Assembly (NCBI GenBank): GCA_946002055.1
Contig: CAMFYL010000006.1
Coordinates: 1 to 64,000, forward strand
Length of the DNA stretch: 64,000 nt
Direction of reading: 5' to 3'
Origin: an uncultured Roseburia sp.
GTDB taxonomy: Bacteria > Bacillota > Clostridia > Lachnospirales > Lachnospiraceae
Below, piece by piece: positions 26,798 to 35,852 of the stretch. The notes under the pieces were generated by a model. That model searched no databases. It was given only the letters and a program-made list of their open reading frames with translations, and had not been told where the DNA came from. The position numbers were made by a program, and so were the translations under genes. The number at the start of each line of letters is the position of its first letter. Within the stretch, counting starts at the first letter, position 1.

Positions 26798-26822
26798 CAT
26801 ATAGGAAAATCTCACATATAAT
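26794..26822 (+). promoter_or_regulatory. Consensus sigma-A promoter of the histidine operon
   Basis: TTGACA (26794-26799) and TATAAT (26817-26822), both perfect, 17 bases apart. The -35 overlaps the recU stop codon. The leader to hisZ is only about 55 bases, with no T-box or other long structured leader. Confidence 0.9.
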
Positions 26823-26880
26823 TGTAACGATTTAGCATATTACTACTTTAATACGATAAAGCACATGAAAGGATAGTGAG

Positions 26881-28071
26881 ATGGAAAATAAGCTATTACA
26901 TACACCGGAAGGTGTCAGAGATATTTATAACGATGAGTGCGAAAAAAAGCATGCTTTGCTTTCAAGAATGAGAGCGGTAATACACTCCTTCGGTTATCGT
27001 TTTATCGAAACTCCCACCTTTGAGTTTTCCGATATATTTGGAAACGAAGTGGGAACAACGCCATCCAAGGAACTTTATAAATTTACCGATCGGGAAGGCA
27101 ATACACTGGCTCTTCGCCCTGATATTACACCTTCGGTGGCAAGGGCGGCTTCTAAGTATTTTCCCATTGAAAATAAACCGGTTCGTCTCTGTTATCAGGG
27201 AAATGTTTTTATCAATAACAACAGCTATCAAGGCCGATTAAAGGAGAGTACACAGCTTGGAGTTGAGTTTATCGGTGAAAACTCTGTGGATGCAGACAGC
27301 GAGATCATTGCACTTGTTGTTAAGAACTTGCGAGAGGCAGGACTTGAGGATTTTCAGATTAGCATAGGTCATGCCAACCTTTTTCGCGGGCTTGTCAAAG
27401 CTGCCGGGTTTAGCCCGGAGGAAGTGGAGCAGTTAAAAACGTTAATTCAGAATAAGAACTTCTTTGGTGTAGAGGCGTTTATCTCGGAATATAATCTTTC
27501 TAAGGAGCTTGTGGGATTATTTAATATCCTTGGCAAAATGTACGCTTCCCCTAAGGAATGGGATTTTGCATTTTCGTTGGCTGCAGATTACCCTGAAATC
27601 GAGGAAGCATTATCTTATCTGAAAAAACTATATGAACTCTTAGAGATTTATGACGTGACAAAGTACATTTCCTTTGAAATGGGACTGATTAGTACCTATC
27701 AGTATTACACAGGTATTTTGTTCAGCGGTTATACCTTCGGAAGCGGAGAACCGATTGTAAAGGGTGGACGATATGACGGTCTTCTTTCTTACTTTGGAAA
27801 GAATGCTCCCGCCATCGGTTTTGCTTTGATGGTTGATCAACTGTTATTGGCCTTGGAACGACAAAAAATCGAAGTTGATATGGAAAAACAGCAGGAAGTC
27901 ATTCTGTATACAGAGAATAATCGAAAGATTGCTGTGGCAACAGCGGAAGAATTGAGAAACGAAGGCAAGGTGGTTACACTGGTTCGCATGGATGATAAGA
28001 AAGGCAGTCTTGCAGAGTATCAGGAGAAGTATCAGGGAAATAAACTTACAGTACTGGATGGAGAGTTTTAA
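26881..28071 (+). CDS. hisZ: ATP phosphoribosyltransferase regulatory subunit HisZ
   Basis: HisZ is a histidyl-tRNA-synthetase-like protein that has lost aminoacylation and forms the active hetero-octamer with short HisG for the first step of histidine synthesis. The 396-residue protein shows class II synthetase-type motifs: HTPEGVRDIYNDE, TPTFEFSDIFG, LRPDITPSVARA, the motif 2 region LCYQGNVFINN and KGGRYDGLLSYFG (motif 3 region). It begins the operon hisZ-hisG-hisD-hisB-hisIE and its TAA overlaps the hisG ATG. AAAGGA is its RBS. Confidence 0.95.
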   Translation: MENKLLHTPEGVRDIYNDECEKKHALLSRMRAVIHSFGYRFIETPTFEFSDIFGNEVGTTPSKELYKFTDREGNTLALRPDITPSVARAASKYFPIENKPVRLCYQGNVFINNNSYQGRLKESTQLGVEFIGENSVDADSEIIALVVKNLREAGLEDFQISIGHANLFRGLVKAAGFSPEEVEQLKTLIQNKNFFGVEAFISEYNLSKELVGLFNILGKMYASPKEWDFAFSLAADYPEIEEALSYLKKLYELLEIYDVTKYISFEMGLISTYQYYTGILFSGYTFGSGEPIVKGGRYDGLLSYFGKNAPAIGFALMVDQLLLALERQKIEVDMEKQQEVILYTENNRKIAVATAEELRNEGKVVTLVRMDDKKGSLAEYQEKYQGNKLTVLDGEF

Positions 28072-28727
28072 TGGAAAATGAAAGATATTTGACCTTTGCT
28101 TTGGGAAAAGGTCGTTTGGCAAAACAAACCTTAGAAACATTTGAAAAAATAGGCATCACTTGTGAGGAGATGAAGGATCCCAAAACCAGAAAGCTGATTT
28201 TTGTAAACGAGGAGTTAAAGCTTCGCTTTTTCCTTGCAAAGGGACCGGATGTTCCAACCTATGTAGAATATGGTGCAGCTGATATTGGTATTGTTGGTGC
28301 GGACACCATTATGGAAGAGGGAAGAAACATTTACGAAGTTCTTGATCTTGGCTTTGGAAAGTGTCGTATGTGTGTCTGCGGCCCCAAAGAATCCAAAGAA
28401 TTATTGGAGCACCAACAGTTGATACGTGTTGCAACTAAGTATCCAAAGATTGCGAAACAGTATTTCTATAATCAGAAACACCAAACGGTAGAAATCATTA
28501 AATTAAATGGGTCTATTGAATTGGCGCCGATTGTCGGATTGTCTGAAGTTATTGTTGATATTGTAGAGACAGGCTCTACCTTGAGAGAAAATGGACTGGA
28601 AGTACTGGAGGAGGTTTGTCCGCTCTCTGCCCGTATGGTGGTAAATCAGGTGAGTATGAAGATGGAATACGATCGTATTACAAAGCTGATTGCTGATTTA
28701 AAGGGTGCTTTGGATATTTTAGAATAG
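28071..28727 (+). CDS. hisG: ATP phosphoribosyltransferase, short catalytic form
   Basis: HisG joins ATP and PRPP, the committed step of histidine synthesis. At 218 residues it is the short form without the C-terminal regulatory domain, so it needs HisZ, which is encoded just upstream. Motifs: LTFALGKGRLAKQTLETFEK at the start, VPTYVEYGAADIGIVGADTI, the PRPP-binding loop DIVETGSTLRENGL (about residues 163-176) and VNQVSMKM near the end. It is translationally coupled to hisZ. Confidence 0.97.
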   Translation: MENERYLTFALGKGRLAKQTLETFEKIGITCEEMKDPKTRKLIFVNEELKLRFFLAKGPDVPTYVEYGAADIGIVGADTIMEEGRNIYEVLDLGFGKCRMCVCGPKESKELLEHQQLIRVATKYPKIAKQYFYNQKHQTVEIIKLNGSIELAPIVGLSEVIVDIVETGSTLRENGLEVLEEVCPLSARMVVNQVSMKMEYDRITKLIADLKGALDILE

Positions 28728-28739
28728 AGGAGAGAAATC

Positions 28740-30035
28740 ATGAGAATACAGACATTAACACAGGAAACAACCTCAGATATTTTGGAGAATTTATTAAAGA
28801 GAAGTCCAAACAGCTATGGGGAATTTGAAGACCGGGTGGCCAGTATTATTGAGACAGTAAAAGAGCAGGGAGACGAAGCTGTCTTTTCATATACCAAACA
28901 GTTTGACAAAGCCGAAATATCAGCACAAAATCTGATTGTCACAGAAGAAGAAATTGCAGAGGCTTATGAAAAAGTTCAGCCGGAGCTTTTAGATGTGATT
29001 CGAAAATCCCTGGTTAACATTCGTGCATTCCACGAAAAGCAGCTGAAAAACAGCTGGTTTGACTCTCAGCAAAACGGTATTATCTTAGGACAGAAAGTGA
29101 CCCCCCTTGATAAAGTTGGGGTGTATGTGCCGGGTGGAAAAGCTGTATATCCATCCTCTGTGCTTATGAATGTGGTTCCTGCTAAAGTTGCAGGTGTTCC
29201 GCATATTTATATGACCACACCTCCGGGGGCAGATGGAAAGGTATATCCTTCCACTTTAGTTGCAGCCAAAGAAGCCGGTGTGGACGTGATATATAAGGTT
29301 GGTGGTGCACAGGCTATCGCTGCCCTTGCTTTTGGAACAGAGAGCATCGCAAAGGTGGACAAAATCGTAGGTCCCGGCAATATTTACGTGGCACTGGCAA
29401 AAAAGGCAGTGTTTGGTCACGTTAGCATTGACTCGATCGCGGGACCTAGCGAAATACTTGTTTTGGCAGATGAAAGTGCAAATCCTAAATTTGTGGCTGC
29501 AGACTTGTTGTCTCAGGCAGAGCATGATGAAATGGCATCTGCTATTTTAATTACCACCAGCATGGAACTGGCAAAACAAGTTTCCCGGGAAGTGGACTAT
29601 TTTGTTTCTATTTTGTCTCGCAAGGAGATTATTTCCAAATCCTTGGACAATTATGGATACATTCTTGTGGCACCGGATATGGACGCAGCTATTGATGCAG
29701 CAAATGAAATTGCATCTGAGCACTTAGAAATCGTAACAAAAAATCCATTTGAAACAATGACAAAGATCAAGAATGCAGGTGCAATTTTCCTTGGGGAATA
29801 CAGCAGTGAACCTTTAGGTGATTATTTTGCCGGACCAAATCATGTTCTCCCCACAAACGGTACCGCAAAATTCTTCTCCGCTCTTAGTGTGGATGATTTT
29901 ATTAAGAAATCTAGTATTATCAGCTATTCTAAGGATGCATTAGAGGAGGTCTACAAAGATATTGTGAAATTTGCAGAGTGTGAACAGTTGACTGCTCACG
30001 CAAATTCCATTAAAGTTAGATTTGAAGAGGTTTAA
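28740..30035 (+). CDS. hisD: Histidinol dehydrogenase
   Basis: HisD makes the last two oxidations, histidinol to histidine, with NAD and zinc. The 431-residue protein shows VGVYVPGGKAVYPSSVLMN, DVIYKVGGAQAIAALAFGT, KIVGPGNIYVALAKKAVFG, SIAGPSEILVLADE, and SQAEHDEMASAIL with the zinc-binding Gln and His. The end GPNHVLPTNGTAKFFSAL is also typical. GAGGAGAG is a good RBS 5 bases before the ATG. Confidence 0.97.
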   Translation: MRIQTLTQETTSDILENLLKRSPNSYGEFEDRVASIIETVKEQGDEAVFSYTKQFDKAEISAQNLIVTEEEIAEAYEKVQPELLDVIRKSLVNIRAFHEKQLKNSWFDSQQNGIILGQKVTPLDKVGVYVPGGKAVYPSSVLMNVVPAKVAGVPHIYMTTPPGADGKVYPSTLVAAKEAGVDVIYKVGGAQAIAALAFGTESIAKVDKIVGPGNIYVALAKKAVFGHVSIDSIAGPSEILVLADESANPKFVAADLLSQAEHDEMASAILITTSMELAKQVSREVDYFVSILSRKEIISKSLDNYGYILVAPDMDAAIDAANEIASEHLEIVTKNPFETMTKIKNAGAIFLGEYSSEPLGDYFAGPNHVLPTNGTAKFFSALSVDDFIKKSSIISYSKDALEEVYKDIVKFAECEQLTAHANSIKVRFEEV

Positions 30036-30056
30036 CCTCAGAAAGAAGGTTTTTCT

Positions 30057-30650
30057 ATGGAAGAAAATAGAGTGGGGAAAGTAGCTCGAAAGACCAAGGA
30101 AACAGACATCAATCTGTCTATCAATTTAGATGGTTCCGGCAGATCAAACATTGCTACGGGTGTTGGATTTTTTGACCATATGCTTGAAGGGTTTGCAAGA
30201 CATGGTCTGTTTGATTTAGACGTTTCCATTACCGGGGATTTGGTGGTGGATTGTCATCACACCATTGAAGACTGCGGTATTGTTTTGGGTACGGCAATCA
30301 AGAAGGCTTTGGGCAATAAAGCAGGCATTCGTCGCTATGGAAGTTGCATATTACCCATGGATGAAACCTTAGTTCTCTGTGCCATTGATTTATCAGGCAG
30401 ACCATATTTATCTTATGATGCTAATTTTAGCGCTGATCGCATAGGCTATATGGATACGGAGATGCTAAAGGAATTTTTCTATGCCATTTCCTACAGCGCA
30501 GGGATGAATTTACACATTCAGGTGTTGAAGGAAGGAAATAACCATCATATGGCGGAAGCAATGTTTAAAGCATTTGCGAAGGCATTAGATGAAGCGACCG
30601 TGAAAGACCCGCGTATTATTGATATTTTATCTACGAAGGGTTCACTTTAA
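30057..30650 (+). CDS. hisB: Imidazoleglycerol-phosphate dehydratase
   Basis: HisB dehydrates imidazole glycerol phosphate with manganese. The 197-residue protein is the single-function form. Its metal-binding repeats are visible as [14 protein letters not shown] and [15 protein letters not shown] in the first half, and as [15 protein letters not shown] in the second. AAGG upstream of the ATG is a modest RBS. It lies 21 bases after hisD and 16 bases before hisIE. Confidence 0.97.
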   Translation: MEENRVGKVARKTKETDINLSINLDGSGRSNIATGVGFFDHMLEGFARHGLFDLDVSITGDLVVDCHHTIEDCGIVLGTAIKKALGNKAGIRRYGSCILPMDETLVLCAIDLSGRPYLSYDANFSADRIGYMDTEMLKEFFYAISYSAGMNLHIQVLKEGNNHHMAEAMFKAFAKALDEATVKDPRIIDILSTKGSL

Positions 30651-30666
30651 GTATTGGAGGAACATC

Positions 30667-31950
30667 ATGGAACACAAGAATATTGTTGCCACAATCTATA
30701 TCAAAGATGGTATGGCAGTTCCAAACGCAAAAGAGCTGGATAAGAAACAGGATGTTTTAGAATTAGCAAAACTTTATAACGATAGTGGAATTGACAAGAT
30801 TATCTGCTATGATTTGTCCACTGACGATGATGAGCATGAAAAGAATATCTTAGCGATTCGAGAAATTAACAGAAATATTGAAATTAAAACCTGCGGTGGC
30901 GGTAACATCAAACGTTTAGAGGATGTAAAAAAGCTTTTATACGCAGGATGTATTGAAGTAATCTTAAACGGTTCTAAGCCGGAAACCATGGAGCTTCTGA
31001 AAGAGGCTAGCAGCCGTTTTGGCCCGGAAAAGATTTTAGTTTCTCTCACAACGGTTGATTTCATTTTTAAAACAAAGGATTTCTTAGAAGAAAATGTACA
31101 TGAGCTTGTGATTTACAACCAGTCACTATTCAGCAGTTTAGATGGTATCACCAATGTTCCGTATATTGTTGATGTACCGGAATACGATTATGATGCCATC
31201 GTATCTTTGCTTCGTTCAGAAAAGACGAGAGGTATCTCAGGTGCATTTATCAATGATGTGAATACGGACATTATGAAGCTTAAGTGTGATTTGTCTGATT
31301 CCGGCATCAAGATGGATAACTTTGAGCCAAAGCTTTCCTGGTCCCAGTTAAAACACAATAGTGACGGACTGGTTCCTGTGATTGTACAGGATTATCAAAC
31401 CCATGAAGTTTTGATGCTTGCCTATATGAACGAGGAGGCTTTTAACACCACAATGCGCATGGGCAAGATGACCTACTTTAGCAGAAGCCGTCAGGAGCTT
31501 TGGATAAAGGGAGAGACCAGTGGTCACATTCAATATGTCAAGTCTCTGACAGCAGACTGCGATTACGATACTATTTTAGCAAAGGTTTCTCAGGTGGGAG
31601 GCATTTCCTGCCATACGGGAGCTCCAAGTTGCTTTTTCAATGAAATCGTAAAAAAGGAATACGTAGAACGCAATCCTCTGAAAGTATTTGAAGATGTATA
31701 TGCAGTGATTGCAAATCGAAAAGAGAACCCAAAGGAGGGCTCCTACACCAATTATTTGTTCGACAAAGGGATTGATAAGATTCTGAAGAAAGTAGGAGAA
31801 GAGGCAACAGAAATTGTTATTGCGGCCAAGAACCCGGATAATGAAGAGGTGAAATACGAGATTTCCGACTTCTTGTATCATATGATGGTTCTTATGGTAG
31901 AAAAGGGATTAACCTGGGAAGATGTAACCAGAGAATTAGCCCAAAGATAA
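30667..31950 (+). CDS. hisIE: HisIE (PRA-CH / PRA-PH) with an N-terminal HisA/HisF-like pseudo-enzyme domain
   Basis: Three parts are visible in 427 residues. Residues about 5-205 align with the HisA/HisF beta-alpha barrel: [17 protein letters not shown] corresponds to the HisF start and [17 protein letters not shown] to its helix 1 region. Both catalytic Asp of HisF are absent by this alignment (Tyr11 for the first, Thr near 128 for the second), and the domain is short after residue 150. Residues about 228-330 are phosphoribosyl-AMP cyclohydrolase (HisI) with conserved Cys298, Cys315 and Cys322 ([13 protein letters not shown]). Residues about 340-425 are phosphoribosyl-ATP pyrophosphatase (His[18 protein letters not shown]). 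It performs steps 2 and 3 of the pathway; the front domain is probably structural or regulatory. ATG 30667 is chosen for the GGAGG 6 bases upstream. hisA, hisF, hisH and hisC are not in this window. Confidence 0.93.
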   Translation: MEHKNIVATIYIKDGMAVPNAKELDKKQDVLELAKLYNDSGIDKIICYDLSTDDDEHEKNILAIREINRNIEIKTCGGGNIKRLEDVKKLLYAGCIEVILNGSKPETMELLKEASSRFGPEKILVSLTTVDFIFKTKDFLEENVHELVIYNQSLFSSLDGITNVPYIVDVPEYDYDAIVSLLRSEKTRGISGAFINDVNTDIMKLKCDLSDSGIKMDNFEPKLSWSQLKHNSDGLVPVIVQDYQTHEVLMLAYMNEEAFNTTMRMGKMTYFSRSRQELWIKGETSGHIQYVKSLTADCDYDTILAKVSQVGGISCHTGAPSCFFNEIVKKEYVERNPLKVFEDVYAVIANRKENPKEGSYTNYLFDKGIDKILKKVGEEATEIVIAAKNPDNEEVKYEISDFLYHMMVLMVEKGLTWEDVTRELAQR

Positions 31951-31973
31951 TGAAAAGAAAAGTCATTGGACGG

Positions 31974-32005
31974 ACTCCACCATTAGTAGAAGCTAATGAT
32001 GGAGT
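31974..32005 (+). terminator. Stem-loop between hisIE and the radical SAM gene
   Basis: Arms ACTCCACCATTAG (31974-31986) and CTAATGATGGAGT (31993-32005) pair with a single C-A mismatch around a 6-base loop. The tail TTTGTTG is a poor T run, so termination may be partial. Confidence 0.5.
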
Positions 32006-32033
32006 TTGTTGCGTTAAAAAAACGAGGTGAAAT

Positions 32034-33905
32034 ATGAGTAAATTAGCTTTATCGGACGATATTTTAATGCAGGTGGACAAGCCGGCACGTTATATCGGCA
32101 ATGAACTTAATATGATCAAGAAGAATCCTGCTGATGTGGATATTCGTTTTGCCATGTGTTTTCCGGATGTTTACGAGATTGGTATGTCACATCTGGGAAT
32201 TCAGATTCTTTACGAAATGTATAATCGCAGGGAAGATGTATACTGCGAACGTGTGTATTCTCCATGGCCGGATCTCCACAATATTATGAAGGAGCAAAGG
32301 ATTCCGCTGTTTGCCCTTGAAACACAAGATCCTGTTAAGGATTTTGATTTTGTTGGTATCACCTTGCAGTATGAGATGTGTTATACCAATATCTTACAAA
32401 TTCTGGATCTCTCTCAGATTCCTATTTGGCAAAAAGACCGCACAGACAATGATCCGCTAATCATCTGCGGAGGACCCTGTACCTATAATCCGGAGCCTGT
32501 GGCAGACTTTGTAGATCTTTTCTACATTGGAGAAGGTGAAGTGAGCTATCACGAACTGTTTGATCTCTATAAACAGATGAAACAATCAGGCCATTATACA
32601 AGAGCCGATTTTCTTCGTGAGGCATCAAAAGTACCCGGCATTTATGTGCCTTCTTTGTATGAAGTGACATATAAGGATGACGGAACCCTAGAAGAGATGA
32701 AACCAATTTATGAAGATGTTCCAAAGACAGTAAAACGTCAAGTGCTTGTTCAAATGGATGAGGGCGCCTATCCGACAAAGCCTTTGGTTCCATTTGTCCG
32801 TGCTACACAAGATCGCGTTGTGCTTGAAATCCAGCGTGGATGTATCAGAGGCTGTCGTTTCTGCCAGGCCGGTATGGTATATCGTCCAAACAGAGAGAAG
32901 AGTCTGGAGTTGCTAAAATCTTATGCGAAAGAGATGCTTTCATCCACAGGACACGAGGAAATTTCCTTAAGTTCTCTCAGTTCCAGTGACTATTCCTGCT
33001 TGCCGGAACTTGTGAATTTTTTGATTGATGAATGTTGTGGCGATGGTGTAAATATTTCCCTGCCGTCTTTGCGTATTGACGCCTTTTCCCTTGACGTAAT
33101 GAGCAAGGTACAAGACATCAGAAAAAGTAGTCTCACCTTTGCCCCTGAGGCTGGTTCCCAGAGACTGCGCAATGTGATCAATAAGGGGCTTACCAAGGAA
33201 GACATATTGCATGGTGCAGGTATGGCCTTTGAGGGGGGATGGCAGAAGGTAAAGCTCTATTTTATGCTGGGACTTCCCACAGAGACAGAAGAGGATATGC
33301 GCGCCATTCCGGAATTGGCAAATGAAATTGCCGTCCGTTATTACGAGATTCCAAAAGAGCAGAGGAATGGAAAATGTCAGATTACTATGAGCACATCTTT
33401 CTTCGTACCAAAGCCCTTCACCCCATTCCAGTGGGCACCTATGTATGAAAAGGGCGAATACTTGCGCAGAGCTAAGATTGTAAACGAAACTATGAAGGCA
33501 CAATTAAATCATAAGAGTCTTCGTTACAACTGGCACGAGGCTGATGTAACAGTTTTGGAAGGCTTGCTTGCAAGAGGTGACCGCAAAGTTGCTCAGGCAA
33601 TTTATAACGCATATGAAGATGGCTGTATTTTTGATGCCTGGTCTGATTACTTTTCTATGGAAAAATGGGAAAATGCCATGGATAAGGCAGGCGTTTCTCT
33701 TGATTTTTATGCATACCGCCAGCGTGATTTGGATGAAGTGTTTCCATGGGATTTTATTGATGTTGGTGTGCGTAAAGACTTCTTAAAAAAAGAATGGGAA
33801 CGAGCTACCCAAGATCAGGTAGTTACTCCAAATTGTCGTATGCAGTGTTCCGGCTGTGGGGCGGCAGGTTTCAAAGGAGGTGTATGCTTTGAAGGTAAGA
33901 ATTAA
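32034..33905 (+). CDS. B12-binding/radical SAM protein, TIGR03960 family
   Basis: Large radical-SAM enzyme of unknown reaction, found in Clostridia beside the TIGR03936 gene and rng. The 623-residue protein has an N-terminal B12-binding-like domain (ARYIGNELN, then FAMCFPDVYEIGMSHLGIQ and the FVGITLQYEMCYTNI strand), and the radical-SAM motif CIRGCRFCQAG (CxxxCxxC, about residues 269-276). A C-terminal extension carries CRMQCSGCGAAGFKGGVC. GAGGTG is 6 bases before the ATG. It overlaps the next gene by 17 bases. Confidence 0.9.
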   Translation: MSKLALSDDILMQVDKPARYIGNELNMIKKNPADVDIRFAMCFPDVYEIGMSHLGIQILYEMYNRREDVYCERVYSPWPDLHNIMKEQRIPLFALETQDPVKDFDFVGITLQYEMCYTNILQILDLSQIPIWQKDRTDNDPLIICGGPCTYNPEPVADFVDLFYIGEGEVSYHELFDLYKQMKQSGHYTRADFLREASKVPGIYVPSLYEVTYKDDGTLEEMKPIYEDVPKTVKRQVLVQMDEGAYPTKPLVPFVRATQDRVVLEIQRGCIRGCRFCQAGMVYRPNREKSLELLKSYAKEMLSSTGHEEISLSSLSSSDYSCLPELVNFLIDECCGDGVNISLPSLRIDAFSLDVMSKVQDIRKSSLTFAPEAGSQRLRNVINKGLTKEDILHGAGMAFEGGWQKVKLYFMLGLPTETEEDMRAIPELANEIAVRYYEIPKEQRNGKCQITMSTSFFVPKPFTPFQWAPMYEKGEYLRRAKIVNETMKAQLNHKSLRYNWHEADVTVLEGLLARGDRKVAQAIYNAYEDGCIFDAWSDYFSMEKWENAMDKAGVSLDFYAYRQRDLDEVFPWDFIDVGVRKDFLKKEWERATQDQVVTPNCRMQCSGCGAAGFKGGVCFEGKN

Positions 33906-34602
33906 ATTTGCCAAGTCTGGCGTTATGAAATATGTAGGCCATCTGGATATTATGCGATATTTTCAGAAGGCAATCAGAAGAAGTGGTCTCCCAATCAAAT
34001 ACTCCGAAGGATTCAATCCTCATCAAATCATGTCCTTTGCGGCACCCCTGGGGGTTGGTATTACCAGCGAAGGGGAATACTTAGATATTGAGTTAAAGGA
34101 AGAAATTCCCTGTAAAGATATTTTGGAGAGATTACAGGCTACTATGGTAGAGGGTATGGATATCCGTAAAGTGTCATATTTGCCTGAAAAAGCGCAAAAC
34201 GCCATGTCCTCATTGGCAGCTGCCAGCTACTTTTTGACATATAAGCATCCGGAGCAATTTGTATACTCTTTAGATGAGTTGCAGAAGGCAAAAGAAGCAT
34301 TTTATGACAACGCAAAAGAGATATCTGTCATTAAGAAAACAAAAAAAGGTGAGCGTGAGCTTAATCTGAAACCACTGATTTATGATTTTGATATTACAAA
34401 GACGGAAGATAAGATTTCTTTCTATCTTTATGTGTCAACCGGTAGCACAGACAACATTAAGCCGGAATTCGTTCTTTCACATTTCTTTGCTTCTATGGGA
34501 CATATGGTAGAGGATAATGGGTTCTTCATTCACCGCATCGATATGTATACAAGAGATGAAAATGGGTATGTCTCATTGGGAGATGTAGGGTATGAAAAAT
34601 AG
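33889..34602 (+). CDS. TIGR03936 family radical SAM-associated protein (DUF2344)
   Basis: Partner protein of the TIGR03960 radical-SAM enzyme; in some genomes the two are fused. The 237-residue protein starts MKVRIKFAKSGVMKYVGHLD, then RYFQKAIRRSGLPIKYSEGF and PHQIMSFAAPLGVGITSEGE, which are diagnostic of DUF2344. I chose the TTG at 33889, 8 bases after AAAGGAGG (33874-33880), because the family begins here; the longer frame from GTG 33856 lies before this RBS. Function is unknown; the pair is inferred to work in RNA modification because of linkage to rng and rplU. Confidence 0.88.
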   Translation: MKVRIKFAKSGVMKYVGHLDIMRYFQKAIRRSGLPIKYSEGFNPHQIMSFAAPLGVGITSEGEYLDIELKEEIPCKDILERLQATMVEGMDIRKVSYLPEKAQNAMSSLAAASYFLTYKHPEQFVYSLDELQKAKEAFYDNAKEISVIKKTKKGERELNLKPLIYDFDITKTEDKISFYLYVSTGSTDNIKPEFVLSHFFASMGHMVEDNGFFIHRIDMYTRDENGYVSLGDVGYEK

Positions 34603-35776
34603 CAATCGCATTGCCATAACAAAGTATTCATGTGATGGGAAAGAGCAGGAAATACTGCTATATTTAGATCATCATAACCATCCCATAGAATTCCACAGTT
34701 ATGATATGTCTGCGCCATCATTGGTAGGCAATGTTTATATTGCCAGAGTGGTGCAGGTAATGGAACAGATTCACGCCGCATTCTTGCAGGCGGGAGATTT
34801 GAAATTCTATTTTCCCTTGGAAGACATTTCAAATCTAATTTTTACTAAAAAACAGGGAAACCCCAATCGGTTGTGTCAAGGAGATGAATTGGTTGTCCAG
34901 GTGGTACGTGATGCAATTAAGTCAAAAGAAATTTGTGTCACAGGAAATGTCACCTTGCAGGGGGAACATGTCATAGTGACAACAGGCAATCGCCGACACG
35001 GTGTATCAGGCAAACTACCGGGGGAAATGCGAAAGAATCTCAAAGGGATGCTAGAGAACTATAAGAATCTGCCTTTTGGTGTTGTTGTAAGAACAAGCGC
35101 AGGTGAAGTAACCACAGAAGATATCGCCACAGAAATCCAAGGACTAATGGATGTATATCATCAATTTATGTCTGCAGTGGCACATAAAACCTGTGGATAT
35201 CTGGTAAGAAAAGCCCCACATCCCTTTTGTGAACATATCAAACGTTTGTATCGGGAGGGATGTTGCGAATTTGTTTCGGATCAGACAGTGTGGATAGACG
35301 CAGCAAATGAAATGGGACTTTCAGATATGGTGGTTCGCAGTTATATGGACTCTTCATATCCCATGGAAAAACTATATGGCGTCTCCAAGATGATAGACGA
35401 TTTGCGCAACAAAAAAGTGTATTTATCATCGGGAGGGTATCTTATCATAGAACACACAGAAGCCCTGACGGTAATTGATGTGAACAGCGGAAAAAACACC
35501 AAGAAGATGGACAAGGATACTTATTTTCTTGCTAATAACAGAGAAGCAGCTATAGAAATATCAAAACAGCTTCGACTTCGCAATATTAGCGGTATCATTA
35601 TTATAGACTTTATCAATATGTCACAGGAAGCGCATCAGAGGGAAGTATTATCCTTACTTCGCAGCTCCTGTAAACAGGACTATGTAAAGGTGTCTGTTCT
35701 TGATTATACAAAGCTGGGACTTGTGGAAGTGACAAGGGAGAAGAAATTTAAAAGCGTTTCAGAACAAATGTTATAA
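34592..35776 (+). CDS. rng: Ribonuclease G/E family protein
   Basis: RNase G/E-type endoribonuclease that processes rRNA and starts mRNA decay. The 394-residue protein has an S1-like segment in the first third (LVGNVYIARVVQVME, IHAAFLQAG, LQGEHVIVTTG) and the catalytic core with the metal-binding ALTVIDVNSGKNT and GIIIIDFINM (two Asp). It is shorter than E. coli RNase G (489 aa); the C-terminal CPxC zinc-link seen in RNase E/G is not visible. The start overlaps the previous gene by 11 bases. In many Firmicutes rng is directly followed by rplU, but here two other genes intervene. Confidence 0.9.
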   Translation: MKNSNRIAITKYSCDGKEQEILLYLDHHNHPIEFHSYDMSAPSLVGNVYIARVVQVMEQIHAAFLQAGDLKFYFPLEDISNLIFTKKQGNPNRLCQGDELVVQVVRDAIKSKEICVTGNVTLQGEHVIVTTGNRRHGVSGKLPGEMRKNLKGMLENYKNLPFGVVVRTSAGEVTTEDIATEIQGLMDVYHQFMSAVAHKTCGYLVRKAPHPFCEHIKRLYREGCCEFVSDQTVWIDAANEMGLSDMVVRSYMDSSYPMEKLYGVSKMIDDLRNKKVYLSSGGYLIIEHTEALTVIDVNSGKNTKKMDKDTYFLANNREAAIEISKQLRLRNISGIIIIDFINMSQEAHQREVLSLLRSSCKQDYVKVSVLDYTKLGLVEVTREKKFKSVSEQML

Positions 35777-35782
35777 ATCGTA

Positions 35783-35812
35783 TTGACGATAGGTTTTATA
35801 AGATGATATGAT
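35783..35812 (+). promoter_or_regulatory. Predicted promoter of the MCP-like gene
   Basis: TTGACG (35783-35788) and TATGAT (35807-35812) with an 18-base spacer, in the gap after rng. Confidence 0.6.
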
Positions 35813-35852
35813 CACTCTATGAGATTTGTCGATTTTACTTAGGAGGGTTTTT

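Noticed and set aside
26823-26880. T-box or other riboswitch before the histidine operon
   Set aside because: The leader is only about 58 bases, with no specifier loop, no T-box motif and no terminator hairpin.
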